The notes: generated by a model from the sequence alone, not told the origin. A stretch of DNA of 18,619 nt from Bacteroidota bacterium (GCA_023447335.1 JAEXOD010000039.1:1-18619), one strand, 5' to 3'. Counted from the stretch's first letter, positions 1 to 6,997 are shown. Made by a program: numbers and translations.

Positions 1-40
1 CACCCCCTAGCCCCCTCTCTAAATTCTAGAGAGGGGGAAT
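1..40. repeat. C-rich palindromic repeat, copy 1
   Basis: Perfect 11-bp hairpin: CCCCCTCTCTA at 11-21 pairs with TAGAGAGGGGG at 27-37 around the loop AATTC. It is preceded by CACCCCCTAG. A second, inverted copy lies at 290-340. Short intergenic palindromes of this type (CACCCC-TA-CCCC-TCTCT) are common in FCB genomes. The window edge cuts the left flank, so its true end is not known. Confidence 0.75.
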
Positions 41-290
41 AATACATTGAATAATTCAGCTTTAGATAAATTGCCGAACGCCGTAAAATGTCCGTAACTA
101 ATTATAATACAACGGGTAGCAAAGGTCGGAGGATGAGTGGGTTTAAAAGTTAATGAGGAATAATAAAACATTATTATGATATAATTGCTCTTTAAAGCGA
201 TGACAAACTACTATTTCTACAGCCCCATGACGCCTATATTTATATAACCTATTGTATTAATACCCGTTAACCAGTTATGAAAGGCTTTTA
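41..290. other. Gene-free interval between inverted repeats
   Basis: I see no coding region, RNA gene or convincing promoter here. The stretch is AT-rich with scattered GC-richer words such as CAACGGGTAGC and AGCCCCATGACG, which look like decayed intergenic repeats. It is enclosed by the two inverted copies of the C-rich palindrome. Confidence 0.5.
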
Positions 291-340
291 ATTCCCCTCT
301 CTTATTCAGTATTCAGTTCAAGAGAGGGGTTAGGGGTGAG
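290..340. repeat. C-rich palindromic repeat, copy 2 (inverted)
   Basis: CCCCTCTCTT at 294-303 pairs with AAGAGAGGGG at 320-329. The 16-base loop contains ATTCAGT twice in tandem. The right flank TTAGGGGTGAG is the reverse complement of the left flank of copy 1 with small changes, so the two copies face each other across 250 bp. Confidence 0.75.
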
Positions 341-434
341 TTCATTTTTACCTTAAATATTGTTTTGATACAACCCCATAACGTAAAAAATAACAAGAAT
401 TAAATTAATTGCCTAAATAAAAGTTTAGATATTA

Positions 435-460
435 AAAAGACGCCTTTTGGGGCGTCTTTT
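435..460 (-). terminator. Terminator of htpG
   Basis: AAAAGACGCC (435-444) pairs perfectly with GGCGTCTTTT (451-460) around a six-base loop. Read on the minus strand, the stem ends in a T-run and lies about 57 bp past the htpG stop. The A and T tracts on both sides could let it work in both directions. Confidence 0.85.
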
Positions 461-516
461 AATAAATTATTTCTTTATTTTCTTACAAAAGTAAAATTTT
501 GCACTTTAATAAATAT

Positions 517-2427
517 TTATTTCTTTACGGATTCGCTATAACGCTCGCTAGATTCTTCCATTAATTTATTCATTTTATTAATCAAATTATGGGGATCTGT
601 TAATGAGCCGTCAAGCAACATAGAAGCTTCAAAAAGCTGTTCAACCGTATTTTTTATATAATTATCGTTAGAATCAATTTTGAAAATATTTAACAAATTA
701 CGCATAATTTTATGGTCTTTGTTAACTTCAAAAATTTTCTTTTGCAAGCTTGTATCTTTGTTAGCCATACGCATTATTTTTTGCATTGATGAACTCATTC
801 CGTCATCCGGACTTACTAAACAAGCAGGGCTATCAATTAATCGTTTTGATTCTTTTACTTCAACAACTTTATCACCTAAAATTTCTTTAATTTTGCTTAT
901 TAAGCTATCAAAAAGTTTTTCGTCATCTTTTGAAAGTTTTGAAACTTCAGGTTTATCTTTTACAATATCGTCAAATTTATCAATTTTACCTAAATCTGCT
1001 GCTTCAACTGATTTAAATTCAAAATCTTTAAATTTATGCAAAGAGGAAACAACAAATTCATCTAAAGGATCATAAAAATACAATACTTCAACACCTTTAC
1101 GTTTAAATACTTCAGTATGAGGATCGCTTTCCAAAGCCGGACGTGAAGGACCTAATGCAAAATAGATTTCCTTTTGATCAGATTTCATTCTGCTAATATA
1201 ATCTTCCAAAGAAATTAAATCTTCTTCTTTACCGCATACAGATGAATTAAATCTTAATAAATTCATAAACTTTTCTTGGTTTTGGTAATCGCCATAACCA
1301 AGTTTAAAAATACGCCCGTGTTCTTTAAAGAATTCTAAGTATGCAGCGGGATCGTCTTTTGCTTTTTTAGTTAAATAAGTTAAAATTTGACCTGTAATAT
1401 TATTAGCAATTTTTGTAAAAATAATATTTTCTTGTAAAGATTCTCTTGCAATATTTAAAGGTAAATCTTCACTATCAACAACACCTTTAACAAAACTTAA
1501 ATATTCGGGCAATAATTCTTTAGTTTTGTGTTGAATTAAAACTCTGCGCACGTATAAATCTAATCCGTAATTATCTCTTTGAAATCCAAAGAAATCAACA
1601 TTCTTTTTGGGTATAAACAATAAAGAGAAAAATTGAATAGGAGCATCAACCGAATTATGCATAATATCGGCAGGTTCTTCGTTATCGTAACTTAAGTGTT
1701 TGTAAAACTCAGCATATTGTTCTTTAGTTACTGATGATTTTGGTTCTCTCCAAATAGCTGAAAGATTATTAATTCTTTCGTTTTCAACATAAATAGGGAA
1801 TGAAATAAAATTAGAGTGCTTTTTAATTATACTCTCGATCTGCCATTTTTGAGTAAAATCTTTAGCATCATCTTTTAAATAAACAACTAATTCGGTACCG
1901 CGACTTATTTTTTCGTCAATTGGGTTAATTTCATAACTTCCTAAACCGTCTGATTTCCACAAAAATGCACCCGAATCTTTTTTAAAAGATTTTGTTTTAA
2001 GTGCCACTTCTTTAGCGACCATAAAAACAGAGTAGAAGCCAACACCGAATTTACCGATTATGTTAGAAGCATTTGCTTTGCTTTCTTTAAGTTGTTCTAA
2101 AAATTGAGCAGTGCCGGATTTTGCAATAGTACCTATATTATCAATTAATTCTTGTTCTGTCATACCAATACCGGTATCCTTAATAGTTAAGGTATTAGCT
2201 TTTTCGTCAAAAGAAATTTTAATTTCTAACGGTAAGTCGTTATCTTCAATGTCTGTACCTCTAATAGACTCAAATCTTAATTTGTCCAATGCATCGGACG
2301 CGTTGGAAATTAATTCACGTAAAAATATTTCTCTGCTGCTATATAACGAGTGGACAAGTATGTCCAGCAACTGCTTAACTTCCGCCTTAAATTCGTAATG
2401 TTTTGCCGTTGTTTTTGTTTCGCTCAT
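517..2427 (-). CDS. htpG: Molecular chaperone HtpG (Hsp90 family)
   Basis: ATP-dependent cytoplasmic Hsp90 chaperone, 636 aa, the usual length for bacterial HtpG. The N-terminal GHKL ATPase motifs are all present: ELISNASDALDKLRF at about residues 38-52 (metal/ATP-binding Asn and catalytic Glu), DTGIGMT at 84-90, GTIAKSGT at 99-106 and GKFGVGFYS at 125-133. The middle domain contains NIARESLQEN with the Arg expected to contact ATP gamma-phosphate, and the C-terminal dimerisation region is intact. The start is supported by GGAG(AAAG) about 7 bp before the ATG. It is transcribed separately from hsp20, since a terminator lies between them. A TATTTTTG box (minus strand, 2476-2469) matches the Bacteroidetes -7 element, but no good TTG lies at the right distance. 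No CIRCE element is visible. Confidence 0.97.
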   Translation of the reverse strand: MSETKTTAKHYEFKAEVKQLLDILVHSLYSSREIFLRELISNASDALDKLRFESIRGTDIEDNDLPLEIKISFDEKANTLTIKDTGIGMTEQELIDNIGTIAKSGTAQFLEQLKESKANASNIIGKFGVGFYSVFMVAKEVALKTKSFKKDSGAFLWKSDGLGSYEINPIDEKISRGTELVVYLKDDAKDFTQKWQIESIIKKHSNFISFPIYVENERINNLSAIWREPKSSVTKEQYAEFYKHLSYDNEEPADIMHNSVDAPIQFFSLLFIPKKNVDFFGFQRDNYGLDLYVRRVLIQHKTKELLPEYLSFVKGVVDSEDLPLNIARESLQENIIFTKIANNITGQILTYLTKKAKDDPAAYLEFFKEHGRIFKLGYGDYQNQEKFMNLLRFNSSVCGKEEDLISLEDYISRMKSDQKEIYFALGPSRPALESDPHTEVFKRKGVEVLYFYDPLDEFVVSSLHKFKDFEFKSVEAADLGKIDKFDDIVKDKPEVSKLSKDDEKLFDSLISKIKEILGDKVVEVKESKRLIDSPACLVSPDDGMSSSMQKIMRMANKDTSLQKKIFEVNKDHKIMRNLLNIFKIDSNDNYIKNTVEQLFEASMLLDGSLTDPHNLINKMNKLMEESSERYSESVKK

Positions 2428-2468
2428 TTGCTTTCTCCGTATTTTATATAAATAAATTTTTAATGTTA

Positions 2469-2476
2469 CAAAAATA
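2469..2476 (-). promoter_or_regulatory. Possible -7 element of htpG promoter
   Basis: Reads TATTTTTG on the minus strand, a full match to the Bacteroidetes-type TAnnTTTG -7 box, about 42 bp before the htpG start. There is no TTG at the expected -33 distance, so this is weak on its own. Confidence 0.3.
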
Positions 2477-2520
2477 TGAATTTAATACTAATAATTAATA
2501 ATCTTTTTAAAATAAGAAAA

Positions 2521-2542
2521 GGGAGAAAGTTTCCTTTCTCCC
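2521..2542 (-). terminator. Terminator of hsp20
   Basis: GGGAGAAAG (2521-2529) pairs with CTTTCTCCC (2534-2542) around a four-base loop. On the minus strand it is followed by TTTTCTTATTTT. It lies 22 bp past the hsp20 stop and separates hsp20 from htpG. Confidence 0.8.
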
Positions 2543-2564
2543 ATATTCTTCGGTTAATCTAAAA

Positions 2565-3026
2565 TTATTTAACTTTAATTTCAAGTTCTTTAGGTTTAAT
2601 CTCTTCAGCCTTAGGAATTGTTATAGAAAGCTGACCGTTATTAAATTCCGCACCGATTTCATCAACTTTAATTTCTTTAGGTAAAGTGAACGAGCGATAA
2701 TATTTTCCGTAAGTTCTTTCAACACGGTGATAAGTTTTTTCTTTTTCTTCTTTTTCTTGTTTTCTTTCACCGCTAATGCAAAGTTGACCGTTATTGAATG
2801 AAATTTTAACATCTTCTTTTGAAACGCCCGGTAAATCTAATTTTAAGAAGAAATTATCTTTATCTTCAGAAATATCTGTAAGAGGAGACCAAACAGCGTT
2901 ATCTAATTCTTCATCTACATCTTTTTTAGGAAAACCTAATTTGTTTTCAAAGATGTTGAAAAATCTGCTAACTTCTTTTTCTAAGTTTAGCAAATCACGG
3001 GTCGGGTTAAATCTTACTAATGTCAT
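2565..3026 (-). CDS. hsp20: Small heat-shock protein, Hsp20/alpha-crystallin family
   Basis: ATP-independent holdase that binds unfolding proteins in the cytoplasm, 153 aa. The alpha-crystallin domain runs from about residue 42 (VWSPLTDISED) to the end. It contains DLPGVSKEDVKI, the family signature NGQLSITIPK and a C-terminal IKV (I-x-I/V anchor). The N-terminal region is short and helical. The frame could be extended five codons to a TTG, but those codons contain the GGAG Shine-Dalgarno itself, nine bases before the ATG at 3026, so the ATG start is preferred. A lysine/glutamate-rich strip (about residues 87-97) lies between beta strands. The upstream region carries a likely sigma-54 promoter and phased TGACAA boxes, unusual for this family, whose genes more often use HrcA/CIRCE or sigma-32. 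Confidence 0.95.
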   Translation of the reverse strand: MTLVRFNPTRDLLNLEKEVSRFFNIFENKLGFPKKDVDEELDNAVWSPLTDISEDKDNFFLKLDLPGVSKEDVKISFNNGQLCISGERKQEKEEKEKTYHRVERTYGKYYRSFTLPKEIKVDEIGAEFNNGQLSITIPKAEEIKPKELEIKVK

Positions 3027-3090
3027 TTTTATATTCTCCAAGTTGTTATTTTTATTTTTTAATTTTGTTTTCGTTATTTGCTAATACTAA

Positions 3091-3106
3091 TACAACCTGC
3101 GTGCCA
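3091..3106 (-). promoter_or_regulatory. Candidate sigma-54 (RpoN) promoter for hsp20
   Basis: Minus strand reads TTGGCACGCAGGTTGTAT around this site. Against the known consensus YTGGCACGNNNNTTGCW, everything matches except one base (TTGTA for TTGCA), with the correct spacing between the -24 and -12 blocks. It faces hsp20 and leaves a leader of roughly 50 nt. The C-to-T change at the -12 block could lower activity. Confidence 0.6.
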
Positions 3107-3195
3107 AATGTATTATTAAGGAACAAAAAATGTTTAAGTTATTACATTATAATGAGTTATGTAATACCGAGTTTGCTGCTGGTAATTTTTTATAA

Positions 3196-3275
3196 AGTAT
3201 GACAAAATTAACGTAGAATTGACAAAAATACATGCTACATTAATTAGTGTGACAATATGTTTATAAAATTGACAA
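3196..3275 (-). promoter_or_regulatory. Four phased TGACAA boxes, candidate upstream activator sites
   Basis: TGACAA (TTGTCA on the minus strand) starts at 3200, 3220, 3250 and 3270. Boxes 1 and 3 read AGTATGACAA and AGTGTGACAA; boxes 2 and 4 read GAATTGACAA and AAATTGACAA. A two-box unit is therefore repeated exactly 50 bp apart. All spacings are multiples of 10 bp, placing the boxes on nearly the same helix face. They lie about 95-180 bp upstream of the sigma-54-like element, where enhancer-binding proteins usually bind. The protein is unknown. Confidence 0.5.
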
Positions 3276-3304
3276 ATTGGCTTGATTCTGTTGACTTAGC
3301 TACC

Positions 3305-3413
3305 GGTTCAAAGGAATAATCCAAACAAAAGCCAATACCTGAAGGAATTGGCTTTGTTTAAAGAAAAATGAAAAAACTTAGTAAAAAATTACAAGAAATA
3401 ATAGGTGTCGTAT
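3305..3413 (+). repeat. Long imperfect direct repeat, copy 1
   Basis: About 109 bp aligned with 3853-3958 at roughly 85-90% identity by eye, beginning GGTTCAAA-GAATAATC and ending ATAATAGGTGT-GTAT. It contains a hairpin, AAAGCCAAT (3328-3336) with ATTGGCTTT, followed by a T-rich tail, so it could act as a terminator. No gene points into it from the left on the plus strand. Confidence 0.7.
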
Positions 3414-3732
3414 TTTGAACTTGTAAGGAACTGTATTAAAACTATAATTAATATAAATTATTTAAGGTTGATAATGATTGTTTTTGTGAGACAAATTAAA
3501 GCTATTCCCAACCAATATTTGAAAATAGTGGTAATTGAAATAAGGGTAATATAATATAACGACTATTATAAATAAGTGTATTATCAATTACAATTATCTT
3601 TAGATAGTGGTAATAAAACCCCGCAAAATTACGATAAAAAAGGGAATAATAAAACGTTATAATCTTGAGAAAACACTCAATTAAAAATAAAACCGGCTTT
3701 TGATACTGTCCAGAATATATATTCCAAATACC
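3414..3732. other. AT-rich gene-free stretch
   Basis: No gene seen. The words ATAGTGGTAAT (3525-3535 and 3605-3615) and GGGAATAATAAAACGTTATAA are shared with other gene-free parts of the window (compare GGAATAATAAAACATTAT near 155), suggesting decayed repeats. Confidence 0.4.
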
Positions 3733-3763
3733 AATGTCCTTCCTCCTGAGCTGAAAAGCGTTA
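3733..3763 (+). repeat. REP-like short palindrome family, member 1
   Basis: Reads AATGTCCTTCCTCC then TGAGCTGAAAAGCGTTA. It matches the member at 4045-4075 in its start (AATG-C), middle (TCCTCC-GAGC) and end (GAAAAGCGTTA). Its palindromic core is weak. Confidence 0.5.
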
Positions 3764-3817
3764 TATAATAGACGATAGATAACAAATGTTAGACAAATAA
3801 TTAGTAAAAAAGGTTTT

Positions 3818-3860
3818 TCTCCTGAAAATCCTTCTTACATCCTGAAAATCCTGGTTCAAA
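3818..3860 (+). repeat. Dispersed ATCCTGAAAATCC repeat, copy 1
   Basis: Two runs of (AT/CT)CCTGAAAATCC separated by TTCTTAC, ending in TGGTTCAAA. The same pattern occurs at 7061-7100 (inverted), 7339-7381 and 15921-15964, always outside genes. This copy abuts the second copy of the long direct repeat and shares its GGTTCAAA. Confidence 0.65.
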
Positions 3861-3958
3861 GAATAATCTAAACAAGAGCCACTCCCCGAAGGAATTGGCT
3901 TTATTTAAAGAAAAATGAAAACCTTATTAAAAAATTACAAGACATAATAGGTGTAGTA
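3853..3958 (+). repeat. Long imperfect direct repeat, copy 2
   Basis: Second copy of the element at 3305-3413, 548 bp further on. The hairpin is damaged here (GAGCCACTCCCC replaces GCCAATACCT), so the left arm no longer pairs fully with AATTGGCTTT, and two bases are lost in the A-tract. Copy 1 is the better preserved one. Confidence 0.7.
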
Positions 3959-3992
3959 TACTAAATTCGCAAGCTATATTAATTAAAAAAAC

Positions 3993-4023
3993 AATGTCAC
4001 CTCTACGAGGCTAAAATGCTTTC
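3993..4023 (+). repeat. REP-like short palindrome family, member 2
   Basis: AATGTCACCTC then TACGAGGCTAAAATGCTTTC. The core CCTC-TAC-GAGG is a small palindrome. The flanks AATGTC and AAAATGC match the other members. Confidence 0.5.
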
Positions 4024-4044
4024 GGTGCTTGTGCGTGTTACAAT

Positions 4045-4075
4045 AATGCCACTCCTCCGGAGCAGAAAAGCGTTA
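4045..4075 (+). repeat. REP-like short palindrome family, member 3
   Basis: AATGCCACTCCTCC then GGAGCAGAAAAGCGTTA, with the palindrome CTCC-TCC-GGAG in its core. It lies only 52 bp after member 2 in the same orientation. Confidence 0.5.
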
Positions 4076-4236
4076 GAACGAAGAAGTTAGTTAGCAGATT
4101 ATAATCGATTTACAAAAAATTAATAAAAATTGGCTTTCCCTTATTAATCCATATTGTATTCTGTAAATCCAAGTACAATTGCGAGATTTAATGCAACTAT
4201 TAAAATTAAATATCGGTTAAGTTGCTTTAAAATGCA

Positions 4237-4264
4237 AAAAGCCTTGAATTTCTTCAAGGCTTTT
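4237..4264 (-). terminator. Terminator of tRNA-Thr
   Basis: AAAAGCCTTGAA (4237-4248) pairs perfectly with TTCAAGGCTTTT (4253-4264) around the loop TTTC. On the minus strand it begins 5 nt after the tRNA 3' end and runs into TTTTTGCATTTT, a textbook rho-independent terminator. Confidence 0.88.
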
Positions 4265-4268
4265 AGTG

Positions 4269-4341
4269 AGCTGGTGAACGGATTCGAACCGCCGACCGGC
4301 TGATTACAAATCAGCTGCTCTACCAGCTGAGCTACACCAGC
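4269..4341 (-). tRNA. trnT: tRNA-Thr (anticodon UGU)
   Basis: A 73-nt cloverleaf reads on the minus strand from 4341. The acceptor stem GCTGGTG/CACCAGC pairs 7 of 7. The D-arm is AGCTC-AGCTGGTA-GAGC. The anticodon stem GCTGA/TCAGC encloses the loop TTTGTAA, giving TGT (UGU), which reads ACA and other threonine codons. The T-arm GGCGG-TTCGAAT-CCGTT has two wobble pairs. The discriminator base is U. The 3' CCA is not encoded (CAC follows), so it must be added after transcription. It has its own promoter and terminator, so it is a single-gene unit. Confidence 0.97.
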
Positions 4342-4355
4342 AAATTTAGACTGTA

Positions 4356-4384
4356 AATATAATATTAAAATTTTAGCTATGCAA
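4356..4384 (-). promoter_or_regulatory. Promoter of tRNA-Thr
   Basis: On the minus strand TTGCAT (4384-4379) and TATATT (4361-4356) are separated by exactly 17 bp, a good sigma-70-type promoter. Transcription would start near 4349, about 8 nt before the mature tRNA. Confidence 0.6.
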
Positions 4385-4447
4385 CTATTTTTTTTAATTT
4401 TTAAAAATTTTATCTCTTGTTTTAGTGTTTTTATTTTATTATTTTTA

Positions 4448-4467
4448 ATCAGACTAAAAAATCTGAT
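4448..4467. promoter_or_regulatory. Inverted repeat before the NapH-like gene
   Basis: ATCAGA (4448-4453) and TCTGAT (4462-4467) form an inverted repeat with an 8-base spacer, about 20 bp upstream of the gene start. It could be an operator or an mRNA hairpin. The arms are short, so chance is not excluded. Confidence 0.3.
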
Positions 4468-4485
4468 ATATAAAAAGGATTTTAT

Positions 4486-5559
4486 ATGAAAATTATTAAA
4501 AATACCGAAAAATCGATACAAAAATATAGATTGTATTCTCAGTTATTATTTGTTATTATTTGCTTGTGGATTGGGGTTGAGTTTTATTTTTTTATTCAGT
4601 TTTTAGAAAGCGGTACCGGCACACAGTTTTATAGACCTGCGGGGGTTGAAGCTTTTTTACCTATTTCGGCTTTAATGAGTATTTACTATTTCATGTTGAC
4701 GGGTACAATTCACCCTGCTCACCCTGCCGGATTTTTTATTTTGTTGGGAGTTATCGGAGTTTCATTGGTTTTTGGAAAATCGTTTTGTAGCTGGATTTGT
4801 CCGATTGGTTTTATTAGTGAAACGGTTGCTGATTTCGGAGATAAAATTTATAAAAAACTATTTAAAAGAACATTATACATTCCGCGGATTCTTGATTATA
4901 TTCTTCGTTCATTTAAATATTTACTTTTAGGGTTTTTTGTATTTGCAATTTTTTTTAGTATGACGGTTTTTTCATTAAAAATGTTTTTGGATAGCCCATA
5001 TAATGTAGTTGCCGATATCAAAATGTATTTGTTTTTTGCCGATATTTCAGCTTTTGCGTTATATGTAATTATGTTTTTATTTGTAGTCTCCATTTTTATA
5101 AGAGGATTTTGGTGCAGATATCTATGTCCTTATGGTGCATTATTAGGAATTATTTCGTTTTTAAGCCCGACAAGAATTAAAAGAAACGTTAGTAATTGTA
5201 TAGATTGTTCTTTATGTACAAAAGCTTGTCCAAGTAGAATAAAGGTCGAAAAGATTAAAACCGTATTTTCGGATGAATGTACAATGTGTTTAAATTGTGT
5301 TGATGCTTGCCCGGTAAAAGATACTTTAGAAGTAAAAGATAGGTTTACCGGAAGTAAGATAAGTAAAAAACAGGTAGCTTTAGGTATACTTGTTATATAC
5401 TTTATTATTATTGGATTAGGAATAGTAACAGGTAATTGGAATAATAAAACAACTGCAAAAGAGTATAAAGAATATTATAAAATAATTAATTCTTTAGGTC
5501 ATCCAAGAAGTACTTCTGATATTGACCAACTAAATAAAGAAGCAGAACCTAAAAAATAA
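4486..5559 (+). CDS. NapH-like membrane polyferredoxin (4Fe-4S)
   Basis: Integral membrane iron-sulfur protein of the NapH/CcoG/RdxA-like group, 357 aa, likely to pass electrons between the quinone pool or ferredoxin and a partner at the membrane. TM segments are visible at about residues 17-40, 57-74, 81-98, 143-165, 184-206 and 297-316. Both family CxxxCP motifs are present: C101-x3-C105-P and C210-x3-C214-P. A double [4Fe-4S] ferredoxin domain follows with C238/241/244/248 and C265/268/271/275. The start is supported by AAGGA about 7 bp before the ATG. No partner reductase (NapG, NosR, CcoS and so on) lies beside it, so the acceptor is unknown. It is a single-gene unit, ending directly against the opposing response-regulator gene. 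The cytochrome oxidase assembly protein CcoG is a less likely alternative: the protein is short and lacks the long C-terminal periplasmic domain. Confidence 0.85.
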   Translation: MKIIKNTEKSIQKYRLYSQLLFVIICLWIGVEFYFFIQFLESGTGTQFYRPAGVEAFLPISALMSIYYFMLTGTIHPAHPAGFFILLGVIGVSLVFGKSFCSWICPIGFISETVADFGDKIYKKLFKRTLYIPRILDYILRSFKYLLLGFFVFAIFFSMTVFSLKMFLDSPYNVVADIKMYLFFADISAFALYVIMFLFVVSIFIRGFWCRYLCPYGALLGIISFLSPTRIKRNVSNCIDCSLCTKACPSRIKVEKIKTVFSDECTMCLNCVDACPVKDTLEVKDRFTGSKISKKQVALGILVIYFIIIGLGIVTGNWNNKTTAKEYKEYYKIINSLGHPRSTSDIDQLNKEAEPKK

Positions 5560-6825
5560 TTATTCTTTAAAACTCGTTATTCCGATTAAGAATTTTTGAC
5601 CGTTTTGTGTACGGAAAGGTAAATCAATTAAAAAATCAATCAAAACGGTGTTATCAGAAATTTTAACTTGAGGAAAACCTGGAATGTTCATTTTAATTCC
5701 TTTTTCTTCAAGTGAGTTTTTTATTCTACCTAAAATAGTATTAAATAAGTCTATATAAGAATTTTTTGCTTCCTCTAAACTTATTTCTGTATTTCTTATC
5801 AAAAAAGCAATTTCTTTTAAATCATTTTCGGTACAGTACATTGTTAAATCAACATAAATGCGTAAATCATTATTAGCAAGTTTACCGGTAATGTATAAAA
5901 TGTTATCTTGAAAATTTAGATCTTCTTTTAAAATACCAAAAATTTCCTGATTAGTCATTACTCCGAATGTTTGTTTAACTGCGGCAACCAAATTAGCGGG
6001 CATTATTTTGTTGATAATATCAACTAGAGATTCATAAATATCTTCTTGACCGATAACGGTTTTGTTAAATTCTTTTAGCATGTTTTCGGGTACATAAGAT
6101 TTTTTTATAACACCGTCAAAGAAAAAAGTATCCGTAGAAGTTGATGTCGGATTTTCGGAGCAAAGATAAATATTAGTAGAATTATTAGCGTCCAAGGATC
6201 TAATTTTTTGAGATAATAGTTTTTCATTTAACAAATTTAATCTTTCGCCTAAAATAACATACTGCGGTTTCTTTTCCATATATTTAGTTAAACCTTCCAT
6301 TCCGGAAGCAGCTTCAATAATATCAAATCTTTCATTAAATAGAGTTGAAAAGAAATTCCTGAAATTTGAATCGCGTTCTACCATTAAAACTTTAATTTTA
6401 CCATCAGATTCAGTTAAAATTTTGGCTCTACGAATAGTAGTGTTTTTATGTTTTTTAATATTAGTTAAAACACGATAAATCCTTTCGTAAGCATAATCAA
6501 AATCTAAAGGTTTTAAAAGATAATCGGATATCCCCTTTTCAATTAACTTACCCACACTTTTTTTGTCGTTTAGGGCAGTTAAAATAATTACCGGAATCTT
6601 GGCAGTAGAAGGCTCGCTGCGGATAGCTTCTAAAGTCTCTTCACCGTTCATTACCGGCATAGAAACATCTAAAAAAATTACGTCAGGGCTCTCTTTTTCA
6701 AGTTGTTTTAAACCTTCCAATCCGTTTTCAGCCTGAAATATTTCACAAGACATTCTTCGTTTTAGCAAACGACTTAAAATAATGCGTTGCCCTTCATCAT
6801 CATCAACAATTAAAACTTTTAGCAT
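5560..6825 (-). CDS. Response regulator: REC, degenerate REC, CheX-like domain
   Basis: Cytoplasmic two-component protein of 421 aa. The first receiver (about 1-122) has the full active site: D8-D10 acidic pocket, phospho-acceptor D53 (in FLDVSMP), T83 and K105 (LLKP). The second receiver-like domain (about 143-255) keeps the fold pattern, but the acceptor Asp is Gly193 (in VILGER) and the Thr is missing, so it should not be phosphorylated. The C-terminal part (about 262-421) resembles CheX/CheC phosphatases, with D/E-xx-N motifs at D269-N272 and D359-N362 followed by L-G. Such fusions may dephosphorylate CheY-like partners. No kinase or chemotaxis gene is beside it. The start fits the MLKVLIVDDD receiver onset. 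It is convergent with the NapH-like gene and probably a lone transcription unit. Confidence 0.85.
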   Translation of the reverse strand: MLKVLIVDDDEGQRIILSRLLKRRMSCEIFQAENGLEGLKQLEKESPDVIFLDVSMPVMNGEETLEAIRSEPSTAKIPVIILTALNDKKSVGKLIEKGISDYLLKPLDFDYAYERIYRVLTNIKKHKNTTIRRAKILTESDGKIKVLMVERDSNFRNFFSTLFNERFDIIEAASGMEGLTKYMEKKPQYVILGERLNLLNEKLLSQKIRSLDANNSTNIYLCSENPTSTSTDTFFFDGVIKKSYVPENMLKEFNKTVIGQEDIYESLVDIINKIMPANLVAAVKQTFGVMTNQEIFGILKEDLNFQDNILYITGKLANNDLRIYVDLTMYCTENDLKEIAFLIRNTEISLEEAKNSYIDLFNTILGRIKNSLEEKGIKMNIPGFPQVKISDNTVLIDFLIDLPFRTQNGQKFLIGITSFKE

Positions 6826-6901
6826 ATAAATATTTATTTTATTGGAATTTTTAGAAATTTAAGTTACAATAAAAAATAATTAAATTCAATCTTTATTTAA
6901 A

Positions 6902-6997
6902 GTGATAAGGTGATAAAGTGATATAGTGAAAAAGTGGAACGGTGGAAAGGTGATACGGTGAAATAGTGGAAAGGTGAAAAAGTGATATGGTGATACA
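6902..6997 (+). repeat. 8-bp tandem array, 12 units
   Basis: Twelve contiguous units of GTG(A/G)-(A/T)ANN in strict 8-bp register, for example GTGATAAG, GTGATATA, GTGGAAAG, GTGATACG. The first four bases are nearly fixed and the last two vary. There is no interruption over 96 bp. It lies between the response-regulator start and the rex promoter, outside any gene. Confidence 0.9.

Noticed and set aside
680..1075. Open frame on the plus strand inside htpG
   Set aside because: Opposite-strand shadow of a strongly conserved gene, with no ribosome site and no recognisable domain. The same applies to the small frames inside hsp20, hydB, hydC, hydA and hydS.
3027..3041. Five-codon N-terminal extension of Hsp20 from a TTG
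   Set aside because: The extension is made from the GGAG ribosome-binding site of the ATG start. The same reasoning rejects the TTG at 7715 for rex.
2428..3100. CIRCE or sigma-32-type heat-shock control of htpG and hsp20
   Set aside because: I looked for TTAGCACTC-N9-GAGTGCTAA and saw none before either gene.
3020..3202. 60-codon open frame on the plus strand upstream of hsp20
   Set aside because: It overlaps the hsp20 start and the sigma-54-like element, has no ribosome site, and its product is low-complexity hydrophobic.
4144..4521. Open frame of 125 codons on the minus strand
   Set aside because: It reads straight through the tRNA-Thr gene and its terminator. The GVAQLVEQ peptide is the familiar false translation of a tRNA.
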